Shown: positions 48,772 to 60,117 of the stretch, piece by piece
How the letters are laid out: each line of letters starts with the position of its first letter
How positions within the stretch are numbered: position 1 is the first letter of the stretch
Origin: Patiria miniata
Taxonomy: Eukaryota; Echinodermata; Asteroidea; Valvatida; Asterinidae
Length of the DNA stretch: 64,000 bases
Reading direction: 5' to 3'
Assembly (NCBI RefSeq): GCF_015706575.1
Contig: NW_024037068.1
Span: 1,364,001-1,428,000 of the forward strand
Notes under the pieces: generated by a model
The model's database searches: none
Told to the model about the DNA's origin: nothing
Seen by the model: only the letters and a program-made list of their open reading frames with translations
Translations under genes and position numbers: made by a program

Positions 48772-49634
48772 ATATCACTCATGTACTTTTCAAGTTATGG
48801 ACTTTTAAACACAAGCAAAGTTTTATAATTTTGTCCACGGATAACAGAAAGTGATATTTAAGCAAAATGAAAACAATTCACACATAAATCAAAACGCATC
48901 AGAACACTCTCATAACCATGATAAGGCCAAAAAAAAAGTCTCCAGTTTCTGGTATGGAGCTTGTCCAAAAAGTGGTTTTTTTTTTACCTGACTTTTTTGC
49001 TTCAAATGTCGGCTGATGACTGCAAATGGTGCCCGACTAAACTTAGTGAAAATATATGGTAGTCCAGAGAGGCCACATAAAGCTTATTCTTGATCATAAC
49101 CCCATCTAAAAACACGTTAAAATTGTGCAGCAGCAGGATTCCAGTCAAACCAGTGAGTTTGGCGGTTTTGAGACATCATCTTTCATTGAAAAAAAAACTT
49201 TTTCATTTTGCCGACACGCATGGCTACGGCGACGTGCGCGCATACCAGAAACCGGAGACTTTTTTGGGGGGCCTAACTTGCACTTATATCATAACCTTTA
49301 TTTGAACACCTTCTTGCTTCCAATGTTAAAAAAACATACTTTATAATGTCAAGATATTATAGCCTCGCTCGCCTTCTACTTGCCTACCCGGAGACTTATG
49401 GGATTATTCTGATATCGTTTTCATGATACGACATGGTTTCATTTTACGGAAACATCACGTACCTTAAATGTGGTCAATGGACAAAGTTTTAAAGCTGTGA
49501 TTGTGTTCAAAATTCCAGGACTAAAAGAAAGCTCATTAATTAGGCTTTCACATCCTAGATCTGGAGAGCGCTATGCAGAACTTCTTTGTAAAATAGGGGG
49601 CGCCATTTGGGCTTTCTTTGTTTTACTCACCCTG
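48772..49634 (+). mobile_element. Mariner-like MITE, copy 3, 5'-truncated (FOXRED2 intron 1)
   Basis: Homology to copy 1 begins at about 48772 (ATCACTCATGTACTTTTCAA) and runs to the right end TTTTACTCACCCTG at 49634, followed by TA. The left terminal 140 bp or so are missing. The body is interrupted by the MITE at 48925-49273. Confidence 0.72.
48925..49273 (+). mobile_element. Harbinger-like MITE, family 1, copy C (nested, FOXRED2 intron 1)
   Basis: 349-bp copy flanked by TAA (48922-48924 and 49274-49276), inserted into a mariner-like element. The related uninterrupted element at 4588-5263 has a single TAA in CCATGATAACTGGCAC at the equivalent point, which confirms the duplication. The interior lacks the short CGGCGACGCGG segment of copies A and B. 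Confidence 0.82.
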
Positions 49635-50038
49635 TAGACATGAAACCCATATTATTTGATGTAAGAATGGAACACTAGCTTTTATTCAGTTAAAGGTAAT
49701 GGACATAATTCACCCAAAAAAAACCTGTTTACAATAAATCTGAAGCAGGTTATTAAAAAAGAATATCCTGTCGAAATTTTAGATCAGTAAAATATCATAC
49801 TATTTGAGAAAACTCAAAGCAAAAAAACTGAGAAAGCAAGATTTCTGTTGAAATTTTCAAAGTGGTTTTGACTTCCATCTTCCAATGTTATGATCCCAGA
49901 TTGTCATGTGAGAAGAATAATTTCATTCACGGATATTTGAAAAATGGCTTTTTTTCTCTCTTAAAAAAAACAAAACGTTTCAGACATTGTAAAGAAATGA
50001 TGTTAATTCCTCTTTTCTTGAAAATGGCAGCACACTAA

Positions 50039-50397
50039 GGCCAAAAAAAAAAGTCTCCGGTTTCTGGTGTGCGCGCGCGTCGCCGTAGCCATGCGCGTCG
50101 GCAAAATGAAAAAGTTTTTTTTTTTCAATGAAAGATGATGTTTCAAAACCGCCAAACTCACTGGTTTGACTGGAATCCTGCTGCTGCAAAATTTTAACGT
50201 GTTTTTAGATTGGGTTATGGTCGAGAATAAGCTTTTCTGTGGCCTCTCTGGACTCCAAGTTTAGTCGGGCACCATTTGCAGTCATCAGCCGACATTTGAA
50301 GCAAAAAAATCAGGTAAAAAAAAAAAAAAAGCCGCGTCGCCGCACCACTTTTTGGGCAAGCTCCATACTAGAAACCGGAGACTTTTTTATTTTGGCC
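50039..50397 (-). mobile_element. Harbinger-like MITE, family 1, copy D (inverted, FOXRED2 intron 1)
   Basis: 359-bp copy in reverse orientation relative to copies A-C, flanked by TAA (50036-50038 and 50398-50400). It retains both subterminal blocks and the GC-rich CGCCGTAGCCATGCGCGTCG core. Confidence 0.82.
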
Positions 50398-50698
50398 TAA
50401 ACAACAATTTGACAGAATGCTTGATCCTGTTATTTACTTACAATCAAGTAGGATATTTTGCATTACTAATAGTTTGGCAGTTTCATTTTGAACGTTTGCA
50501 AATGGTGTCCATTACCTGATAAGGAGGATACTGAAATATCGTGCCAAGTTAAAAATTGAAACCAAAATGTCCATACAAACGAGAATTTATGTTGTTCTAC
50601 TTTTTGAACATCCACGATATAGAAACTTTCGGAAATGCAAACAATCTCCTCAGCTCTGAGTAAAGTATGTCTTTGAATTTTCTCTTTTTTCTCTGTAG

Positions 50699-50875
50699 AC
50701 ATTATTCCAAGGACTTCTTCCCACACGCCGACACGTACGTTAAGTATCTCAAGGACTATGCCCAGAAACTCAAGCTCAACATCAAGTACAACACCAACGT
50801 GCAAAATATCAGCCGCTCGTCCAGAAATGGGCCCTTCACGTTTCTGGACCAACACGGCCACAGTTACAAATGCAG
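50699..50875 (+). CDS. FOXRED2: FOXRED2 coding exon 2
   Basis: The exon completes codon 117 (Thr) and encodes residues 118-175, beginning HYSKDFFPHADTYVKYL, plus two bases of codon 176. The acceptor is TTTTCTCTGTAG ending at 50698 and the donor is GTAAGA from 50876. This is the region between the FAD-binding strand and the middle of the protein; vertebrate FOXRED2 has a matching HYSR...YFPD segment. N153-I-S is a possible glycosylation site. The length of 177 nt is a multiple of three, with phase 2 on both sides. Confidence 0.92.
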
Positions 50876-52310
50876 GTAAGAAATACTGTACAAGAAATAC
50901 TTTGTGTACAGATATGGGCATGGTTAATATATGTGTAATAATATTTTTTTATAAATTGGGGGGAAAAACACTGTTTTTCATAAATTTGAAATAGTACATG
51001 TGTGCCAATATACATGTACCGGTCTCCTTTTCCCTTTTATTGGTTAAACCCTCTCACGTGACCGGCCCCACTCCTAATTATCTATGCAGGAGCATGCGCA
51101 ATACCACCAAAGAGTCCGTATTTCATAAAAGCTAAATTCATGCTACACCGGTACCGGTACTTACCGGTATTATGCTAATATACTATTATGCAAGTGTACA
51201 TAAAGTAAAACAGTCATAGGTGACAGGCCAACATTTCTTAGGATGGAAAGTAAACAACAACAACCAAAATGAGAGAGAGGCAATTCGACAGAATTGAATG
51301 TCTTTAAACCTTGACAATTTGTGTTAAATCTTTTTTTATAGCTTGTTATCTGTATTTTATTGAAATAATTGTTTATATCCAACAATGTTCAACAGTTCCT
51401 TATTACTTTTTACTGAAAAAAATTAATCAGTTCACCAAAAAGAAAAATCGATTTTTCTGAATACATCCAGCACCATGGTGTTTCGAGCCACTTTGTAGTA
51501 TAGCAAAAACAAGTTGGATGAATAATTTCTTGTTTAAATCATTGTAAAAAGTAACTGATACGTTTTATCATAATTAAAATCCACTTTATGATTATAACTT
51601 TTATTATGCACACTGTCGAATTGTCCAAAATGTACATCTGATACCGTGCAACTGCCAAGAGACATGATTGAGGTTTTACGGTGGGCGGAATCAGGCAGTG
51701 TCGTGGTGCACTGTTAACCCTTTAATCTTTCTCCATTGAACAACCACACGTACTACCGCATATAATCCTGCTTTCAACCACGACGCAATTTCATTAACTA
51801 ATTCATCAAAATAAGGGGAACAAATCTGGAAAAATCTGAAATTCTACCCCTTTTTCTTTATTGTTATTGATTTTGTTAATATATATTTCATGAGGACTTT
51901 TCAGCTGTGCATCTCGGACGCTCCATGCAATTTGTCACAATTGAGATCCGAGTTGCGCTTTTGAGTTTCCGTCAGAACACAAAACGGGGTCAAATATGCA
52001 CAAAAGTGCCCCGTGCACTTGTAACGTCAGCGTGTTTTAGAAACGGGACTTTAGATTATGACATTTTTCGGGGGCACGAGGCCTGAAGGAAGTCGTGTTC
52101 AGCGGGAACGTGTAATGAAAAATCAATTTCCGGTCGGGTGGACAACATAGTGAGACAGCATGTAGCAAATGAAGCATCAAACGGCGACGGATTTAAGAAG
52201 CAGGCACTTTAATTTCTTGTTGAATTTTGTTCCACTGCTTTAACATCATCTCGTTGTCAGCGCATTCTGAAAAAGCATCTTGCTGTCCATACATGTGTAT
52301 TTAATGTATG

Positions 52311-52530
52311 TGGGTCATCCCATACATTTGGGGTCCTTAAGTGTTGGGGGGTGGATCTAGCTTTCATGAAATGGGAGGGTTGATATGAAGGTGGAGGGGG
52401 GGGGGTGAGTGAAGGTGTGCCCAAGGCACGCCTTGGAGGGGCGTCCTGGAGAAAATTTTGAAATCTACGATGCTTTCTCCTGCATTTTCAGGGAATTTGA
52501 GAATAAAATTAAAATAGATTTTTTTTGGGT
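52311..52530 (+). repeat. G-rich dispersed repeat, copy 1
   Basis: GGGTCATCCCATACATTTGG, a G-tract, AAGGCACGCCTTGGAGGG and GCTTTCTCCTGCATTTTCAG match the repeat at 61546-61750 in order. Confidence 0.55.
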
Positions 52531-52685
52531 TGATGTCTCATTCAAAAGTGGATAATGTTTTTATGGCTAGGAAAATAGCAGTTGAGAAAAGAAATCTATT
52601 TTTCAGGACACTAAGAAATAGCACTGGGAGCGCAACCTTAATTTGTTTTATTCTTTAAACCCATCAGCACTATTATTGCACTATA

Positions 52686-53326
52686 CAGGGTGAGTCCAAC
52701 AAAAGGAAACCCAAATGATGCCCATTATTCTTTAAAGAACTTTTGCATGTAGCACTTTCCAGATCTAGGATATGAAAGCCCAATTTCTTTTAGTGAAAGA
52801 ATCATTCAAATCGCTAAATGTACTTTTCCAGTAATGGAATTTTGAACACAAATACCGAAAACTATTATCCAAAAACACAGAACACTCTCATAACCATGAT
52901 AACTGGCACTTATCATAACATTTATTTATAAACCTCCTGCTTCCAATGTTAAAATAACATGCTTTACAATGTCGAGAGTTTATAGTCTTGCCCTACCTTC
53001 TACCGGGTACTTGGCTACCCCGGAGACTTATGGGATTATTCTGATATCATTTTCAGGAGACGACAAGGTTTCAATTCTACTGAAATATCACGTTCCTTAA
53101 ATGAGATCCGTGGACAAGGTTACAAAAACGGTGTTTGTGTTCAAAATTCCACAACTGGAAAAGTACTTGAGCAATTGGAATGATTCTTGCATGCCTTGCT
53201 CTATGCTTTCACTAATAGACTTTTTAATTGGGCTGTCATAGCCTAGATTAGGAAAATGCTACATGCAGAAATTCTTTAAAAAATAGGGAGCACCATTTGG
53301 GTTTCCCTTTCTTTTTACTCACCCTG
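52686..53326 (+). mobile_element. Mariner-like MITE, copy 2 (FOXRED2 intron 2)
   Basis: 641-bp full-length relative of 4588-5263. The ends are CAGGGTGAGTCCAAC and CTTTTTACTCACCCTG, flanked by TA (52684-52685 and 53327-53328). Confidence 0.77.
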
Positions 53327-54885
53327 TACATATAAAGAGCCTGAAAGTAAAAGGTCACACGGTGAGTGCGGCCCGCCTATGGGCATTTTACACTGGGCTG
53401 CCCTTTTGCTTGCTGAAAATTTCGGACAGAATGATTTCTAACCGTAATCACCCCAAGAAACATTCATGTTGGAATTTTATCTTGGTATTCCTCAAGAAAA
53501 CATGATAAGAAATGACTTGGAGATGGGTAAAAATGAATTTTACTTACAAATTTTCAAATCCGGCATTTTCGTTCCTAGTTCTCCTTGTTCATTCACGTTT
53601 GTTTTCACATCGCGTACTTACATGTATGTATACATGTACGTGAGAATGAAAACGTATAATGACGCAAAGATTGACCTACCTATATTGTGTACAGCCGATG
53701 GGTTCTAGATTTAGTCTTGAAGTTGAATGCAGTCCTTATTAGTGATCAATTTTGATTTGTTTTTGAGTCCTTCAAGTTCTTGTCAATTTATCCTAAAATA
53801 CATTTTAGTCTCCTATTTAAGTTTCAGTTTTCACCCAATGACCGCCACAAAATTATTTCATAAATTTTCATCTTTGTTGGAGTACACCGAGTTCCACTAG
53901 TCCATATGTATTTTAGATTTTCGGAAGTGAGAGGCCAATTTTTAGCACAATATTTCTCTTCCACGTCCTGCGATTTTTTAGTTTCCATAAATTGAGATGC
54001 TAGTAATAATTTTACAATTAAGGCCTTTTTCGAGGGTAATTTTCGAGGGTGATTGCACATTTTGGAATGTTTGCATGTTGATTTTCCTATTCCAGGGTTC
54101 CGGAAGTGTGCCACAAGGGGTGAACTTTCAAGCTCTAGGCCCTATTATGGTACATTAAAAAAAATTGGGGGAAAAAAACAAATAAATTTTGGCAATTCTC
54201 AACCACCCTTCACATCTGCTACTACCCTGACTACTGGCTGCTAACCTCATTGACAGTGTATAATTAACTCCAAACACATCTTGATCAAAAGCTTTTTATC
54301 TGCCAAATCTGAAGAAGAAGAAAGAAACTTGTGCATTTATTCAACAAAATTCAGACATCCAACCCCATGAAGCATGTTTAGTATAAGAGTGGCTTGGCTT
54401 TTAAATAATTACTTACAGATGGACAGCGACTGATATAAATCACAAATTTCTCTACCTCTAGTCGAACCTACCCTGCTTTTTGCTACATTCATGTATTCAT
54501 TTGGCTTGTCTATGTGAGGAATTTACTGAATGTTTGTGCTTCCACTTTTTGTGTCGTTCTTTGGAAATTGCATTCTTTGTCCCAGAAATTGAATTCCATT
54601 GTGTGCACCTTTACTTCCTCTGGCAACAACAAAACAACAAGAAGAGCCATGGACATGCTTGATTTTGTTTATTCTGAGATGAATGTTCATGAAGTCAGCA
54701 CAGCAACAGAGTACAGAATTGACCGTCTCTTTGCTGAATGTTATTATAAATATTCAAATGTATACCGATATTTGATTCCAGAGCTTCTACAAATAAAATA
54801 CAATTATAACATTACAAAGGTTCAAAAGCTGTTGTGGATATAAAGTGTATAAAGCAACTCATGAAATGGTTTGAAATAGATCTTA

Positions 54886-55337
54886 CACTCAACCAAAAAA
54901 GAAAGCCCCCCCCCCTTTCAATACTGCTTTGTCTAACTCAACAACTACTGAGCACCTCTCGCTCAAATAACAACTAATCAGTACAGATTTTCCTTAACAT
55001 TCCAGCCATACTCTTTATTTGGCCCAAAACAGTGATAATATGTACAAATTTATGCAATTTATGACCAATGATATCAAAAACAGTTGCACTTTTGTTTACG
55101 TGGAAGTTGTGGTTCACACTCACCTTGCACGTATACAAAAGTGCAACTTTTTTCGGTACCATTTGTCATAAATTGCATAATTTTGTACACATTATCACTG
55201 TTTCGGGCCAAACAAAGAGTATGGCTGGATTGCTAGAGAATTTCTTTACTGATCAGTCGTAATTTGAGCAAGATGTGCCCAGTAGTTTTTGAGTTAGACA
55301 AAAAAGTATTAAGGGAGACTTTCTTTTTGGTTGAGTG
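54886..55337 (+). mobile_element. Foldback MITE with TA duplication (FOXRED2 intron 2)
   Basis: 452-bp element, almost a full palindrome: CACTCAACCAAAAAAGAAAG at the left pairs with CTTTCTTTTTGGTTGAGTG at the right, and CAGTTGCACTTTTG near the centre pairs with CAAAAGTGCAACTT. TA is present on both sides. A C-tract follows the left inverted repeat. Confidence 0.75.
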
Positions 55338-55339
55338 TA

Positions 55340-56200
55340 TTAAAAAAAATAAAATGAAGACGATACATGTAAAGGAGGACTTTCGGATTGAGGTTTACCT
55401 AAAAAAAAAATGACCATCCTGGCATCCTTCCAGTTTCAGCTTTGTTCCACTGTACTGAAAACTGGCAATTTACCATGTTTACATATGTACAACTTTAGGC
55501 TCATATCATGGTGGCAGGCCACATAATCTACTTATTACAAAACATGGTTCTAGGCCTATAATAGACCTGTACATGTTCTGGGGAGGTATATTTTTGGACG
55601 TATATCCGCAGTCGGTTAGATGACGTCCGATAATTACTTGTCAGGTTTCATCTTAGGTAACTGCTCCTTCTGGCTCATCATTATCATTCCTCCTTCAGGC
55701 GATCAGCTTTCCTCCCCTTGGACACTGTTCCGTCATTGCATCATTACCCTCTGGTCCCCCGGCGACGGTCTCGCATCTGTGCCAAGCCATCTCATTTCTT
55801 TCTCTTGACAAGTTGTCTCAATCACTGCCACAATTGTTGGTCGAGTCAGCAAAAGCCAATATCTTAACAGCGTACCAGGTGTCAAGTAGAATCTCCTTAA
55901 TTGGGACTTGGATTTTTTGCCGGTTTAATTTTAGACATCCACTGGCCTGTGACTGGTATAGATGGTGTCTGTTTAAATGATCCGGGACTTTTTCTCTGAA
56001 ATTGTTAGATCTGCAAAAATATAATACGGTAAGTGCATTCTACTTTCATGCAGATTTACAACAATGAAGATTTATCCTTTTAAAATGTTTATGAACCAAT
56101 TGTGTTGGTTATTGATAGTTTTGGCTGTCATTGTTGTCATGGTGATGACAATGATGATGACAATGTAGTAGTTCAGAATTTTGTGGGTTAATTGTTTTGA
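55340..56200. other. FOXRED2 intron 2 filler
   Basis: 55620-55810 is C/T-rich and complex. No exon or element is supported. 53330-54880 is similar. Confidence 0.35.
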
Positions 56201-56202
56201 GG

Positions 56203-56462
56203 GGCCTCATAGCCGAGCGGTTAGAGCCTGGAGCTACGGAGTGGAAGGTTGGCAGTTTGAATCCCATTCGGACAAAAAAGTGGAAAACTCTCTCAGACGA
56301 CCCAACAGTAAAATGGGTACCTGATTCGTTCAGGGAAGGTAAGACGGCGAGAGGAGAGGACTGGGCCCCGCCACTCATATGCCGCGCCCAAGACACAGAC
56401 GACCTCTAACATCCCACTGCCCCCACCGTCAGTAATGGCTATGGGACCTTTACCTTTACCTT
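56203..56462 (+). repeat. SINE with CCTTTA tail (FOXRED2 intron 2)
   Basis: The head CATAGCCGAGCGGTTAGAGC and GGCAGTTTGAATCCCATTC resembles a Ser/Leu-type tRNA. A 180-bp body leads to a tail of CCTTTACC-type repeats. Confidence 0.65.
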
Positions 56463-57554
56463 ACCTTGGGTTGCTGTTTTGTCAGTGTTTTGATCAAGAT
56501 TTGATGGGGAGGGGGTGGGAGATTTGGAGGGTAAGAATGGTTAAGAAATGGTAAGGCTGAAAACAAATTTGTCTGGAGGTCACTTCAGTAAAACCGTGCT
56601 GCAAGAAAAGTATTGATTCGGAAGACGGAAAAACAATCTGTATATATTCTAAATGACTTCATTTCACCGAGCTACTGCCTGCGGCTTCCAGCCAATCGCA
56701 CGCGATTTGAACTTTATCACGCCGTACAGAAATACCCCTTCTGAAAAACAAAATCCATTAATGCTGCCGTCGATTGAGGCACCGTTGATTAACTTTCTGG
56801 TTCAGTGAACAGCATCTTTAGCAATGCCTCCTCAATCTTCCAGGTATTTCATAGCTTTGCACAACATCCCCCGCTTTCTCTTGTTTTTCCCTTTTCCGAC
56901 AGCGATCAAATATTCCATTAGTTTACGGCCTTGCGCTAATACAAAGAGGGTTTTTTTCCTTTAACTTATAAGGAGTCGAGGAGGTTCATGTAATAGCTTT
57001 ACGGTTGGAGCTCAGAAAAATCCCGCTACAGTTCCAATACCTTGCGTGCCTGTCAGTGGCAGCTCACGCCGTTAAATTCCGCCGTGGAAATGAATTCAGG
57101 TGTATGATGTCTGTAGCTGTTTTCAATTGCCCCTCTAGAAAGCTGACGGAATGGTATTCTCCCCAAAATGGAAACGTAAATCCCCCGCGAGTTTGAGAGC
57201 TGACATTTCGGCTCCGAGCGGGGGAGACAGGTATGATGCGAAGTGACGTGTGAAGAAAACAGGGTTAAGTGTCCGGGACCGCAAGTCCCGGAAGGATGGA
57301 TGAGGCTGTGCAGTGTTGTCGTGGCAACAGCCGGGGAAATTGAATCAAAGTGTGTATCTTGCAAGATATGTTTTTCGAATGAGACTTGTCCCACTGTGGT
57401 TTTTATGTTTTTCTGTGTATTTTACAAAGTACTTTTTTTACATTACCATCTCAAGCATATTGTGGTTGAAATATCTTCTCTGTTTATCTATTATTTATTA
57501 TAATAGATACCGGTAAACAGTTTTTTTAAAATGTGAAATATCTTTTTAATGTGT

Positions 57555-57620
57555 ACAGCGCCTAAGAGCATATTATTGATTTTCGGGCGCTATATAAATG
57601 TTACTTATTATTATTTTGAT
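57555..57620 (+). repeat. SINE tail fragment
   Basis: TGTACAGCGCCTAAGAGC then GGGCGCTATATAAATGTTAC and TTATTATTATT are the 3' end of a SINE like 44145-44517. Confidence 0.55.
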
Positions 57621-57860
57621 TATATAGCTTGGAATTTTGATTTTTTTTTTTTTTTTTTTACTTCCCAGTTACATGTCTGAAGAATCACAAGGTAGCATTT
57701 TCATTGATAAAATGTACACTTGAGAAAGTGACATGTACTTTGGAATAAAAGTAAACTTTCGAAATTTCATTAACACTTTAAAAATCAAAATAATAAACCT
57801 CCATGAAACAGAAAAAAAAAAAACTTAAGGTACCATGTAATCTTGTTCGCTATTCTAGTT

Positions 57861-58406
57861 AAAGCTACAGTCCATCATTTGCAGCTATCCAAAAAGTAAC
57901 TGACGTAATTATTGTTGAATCACATACTTGGTTGAACGATAGTTAGGGGATTCAACTCCCTGTGAAATTATTCTTTCTGGCATCCTGTTATTTTGAAGAA
58001 ATCCACGAAAGAAGGCCTTTCCAACGGTGCGTCTTAAGACGCACCGTTGGAAATTTCCGTTAGTAATTCGTTTTTTTATCCGGCGAAGCGCACGCAAGTG
58101 TTGACACGAAGCACACACGCGTGCGCCCTCTTTAATTCGTCGGATCAGTGCGCGACATCGTGTAGCTGCAATCAGCTAAGTGAGAACGTTTCTTGGACAC
58201 TGAATTCAGGCCCATTTCAAAACATGATTCCACAACTTTTGATTCGAATTTCGAGATCCTAGAATGTTGTTTTTCTCAAAATATACAGCTGAAGCCGAGC
58301 TGAAACTTCGTGAGGTAAGTTCTTCAGTACCCTTATTTAGATTTTGAGCATGTTTGTTGGGTCAAACAAACAAAATGCACAAATTACAAATGATGGACTT
58401 TACCTT
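57861..58406 (+). mobile_element. Palindrome-centred element (family Z), upstream of FOXRED2 exon 3
   Basis: About 546 bp. Left AAGCTACAGTCCATCATTTG pairs with right CAAATGATGGACTTTACCTT. A perfect 30-bp palindrome lies at 58021-58050 (half-site CCAACGGTGCGTCTT). The element contains GGATCAGTGCGCGACATCG and AACATGATTCCACAACTTTT, also present in the copy at 24339-24842. Confidence 0.72.
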
Positions 58407-58464
58407 GAAGTCTGATAACTTATCATATGTATATTTTTGTCTCCATTTTTTTGTCTCTCTCTAG

Positions 58465-58716
58465 AGTCATGATTCTAAGCAGTGGCGTGTCCTTACCCAA
58501 CGATGCCCACTTTGAAGGCATCCAGCACACAGAGGGCTACCGTACTGTCTCTTTAGATCCTGAGGACTTTGAAGGGAAGAGCGTTCTCATCCTCGGGAGG
58601 GGCAACTCGGCGTTTGAGACGGCCGACCACATCCTGGGCTCGACCAATGTCATTCACATGGTTGCTAAGTCCCGTCTGCGAATGGCCTGGGAGACGCATT
58701 ATGTTGGTGATTTGAG
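58465..58716 (+). CDS. FOXRED2: FOXRED2 coding exon 3: NAD(P)H-binding motif
   Basis: The exon finishes codon 176 (Arg) and encodes residues 177-259 plus two bases of codon 260. It carries the SSGVSLPN strand-loop (182-188 region) and then a second Rossmann motif, [14 protein letters not shown], with G220-R-G222-N-S-A225 as the pyridine-nucleotide loop. The exon ends [10 protein letters not shown], the same junction sequence as in vertebrates. The acceptor is TTTTTGTCTCTCTCTAG ending at 58464 and the donor is GTAGGT from 58717. The length is 252 nt, phase 2 on both sides. A miniature transposon ends only about 58 nt before the acceptor. Confidence 0.93.
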
Positions 58717-59535
58717 GTAGGTTTTTTGGGGGGTGGGTGCATCTGTTTATTAATTTAAATATCTGGACTAGTGCTTGTGCCTTGCTGAGACAATAATGGA
58801 AAGAGATATATTTCAGTAATTATACATGTACATGTATTAAGGCCATTTCACACTGCACGCAAAAGCAACAACAAAGTAAAAGTCATGACGTCAACAATTG
58901 AAATTTCATTGTGACTTTGCCATTACCCTAACCAATTTGTTTCGCAGTTAACTTCGCGTGAAGCATGAACCGGCTTTGATACTTCTGATGTCTTATCATG
59001 ACATAAACTAATCATGGTTACTTAATTACTGATTGATCAGGCCAGTTTCTTGTTTTGTTCAGTATGTTTTTGGCTTTTATGCAAGGTTGTGGAAAAGCCT
59101 TTATTTTTGTTCTGATTTTTTTCTTTCTTTTTCCTCTTCTTCTTGTTCTATCCCAAATCCCATAGAGTTTCAAACATTAATCTGTGATGTCTTAACAATT
59201 TTAAATGTTATTGATAGTTAATTTATTTCAACAGTTTGTGATTTATCTTCTTTATCAACACCTCTTCATAACATGTTGAAGACAGTTTTTTCAGACATCT
59301 CAAGCTTTACAATAAATACATGTTTTTATACTATCCTAAGTACCAATTTGATAACATCTAACAAATGTTATAAAATATCACGTTAGTGAAATACTTTTTC
59401 CTAAATAAAACCTGTTTAGAGTATTTGGTAATAACATTTGGATGACATTGCTTTAATATACAACGCCAAATTTGAGGCATTTAAATTATTTTTAAATGAA
59501 CCACACTAACTAAGTGAATGATAGCAATTGAAAGT

Positions 59536-59625
59536 TGAACAAAGAAATTGACTGGAGCTGGGCTTGAATGTGTGACCTCCGGATAACGGTCTCGGTGCTC
59601 TTACCAACTGAGCTATTCCAGCCCT
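59536..59625 (-). repeat. tRNA-derived SINE head, copy 2 (FOXRED2 intron 3)
   Basis: Same unit as 6062-6150: AGCTCAGTTGGTAAGAGCAC and a decayed B box, followed by AGTCAATTTCTTTGTTCAAC. A 3' fragment of the same unit is at about 10238-10275. Confidence 0.65.
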
Positions 59626-60117
59626 ATGTTGGCAGTTCCCCAATTAGTCAATATCTTTGTTCAAGGGGCGCTAGTCATAAACCATAAACCAGTATGCCAA
59701 ATAGCCACTTGAGGATGACGCCCAAAGTCACGATACAGACCTGGGAAATAGCAAACAGGGGTCACTCGGAGAGGATAAGGCTTTGTATTACTAATTTTCA
59801 AATGAACCACACATGGAAATTGACTAGGTGAATTGCAACAATAATTAGTGGCAGACCTGTAATAAAACTTTGTTCAAAACAATAAACGTGGGTATGTTAA
59901 TTGCACTTGAGGTGTGAAAATATTTTCTGAAGTGTCACGCCTTTATACCGTTTACAATTATATTTTTGGCTACCAGCAAAAATGTACATTAAATGCACTT
60001 TGTGTACGAAATTATTATTTACTTGACTGCAAAACTCAAGTACTAATACTATAAAATACAATGTAAATGTTTCTATAATACCAGCATTATGTCTTTGCTG
60101 GGAAGTAAGTACACGTA

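Larger units (their letters stand above)
48704..50698 (+). other. FOXRED2 intron 1 (phase 2)
   Basis: The intron is about 2.0 kb with GT-AG ends. It contains a 5'-truncated mariner-like element (48772-49634) that itself carries a Harbinger-like MITE (48925-49273). A second copy of the same MITE lies in the opposite orientation at 50039-50397. I see no coding signal between them. Confidence 0.85.
50876..58464 (+). other. FOXRED2 intron 2 (phase 2)
   Basis: The intron is about 7.6 kb with GT-AG ends. It holds a G-rich dispersed repeat (from 52311), a full mariner-like element (52686-53326), a foldback element (54886-55337), a SINE (56203-56460), a SINE tail (57555-57620) and a palindrome-bearing element (57861-58406). 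The stretches 51600-52300 and 56640-57250 look like single-copy sequence. Confidence 0.8.

Noticed and set aside
54514-54843. 109-residue + strand frame in FOXRED2 intron 2
   Set aside because: The C-terminal part looks mildly protein-like, but there is no bounded exon and no recognisable family; I judged it too weak to list as a gene.
57861-58406. piggyBac-type TTAA duplication for family Z
   Set aside because: TTAA is seen at one end only in each copy, so the duplication cannot be established.
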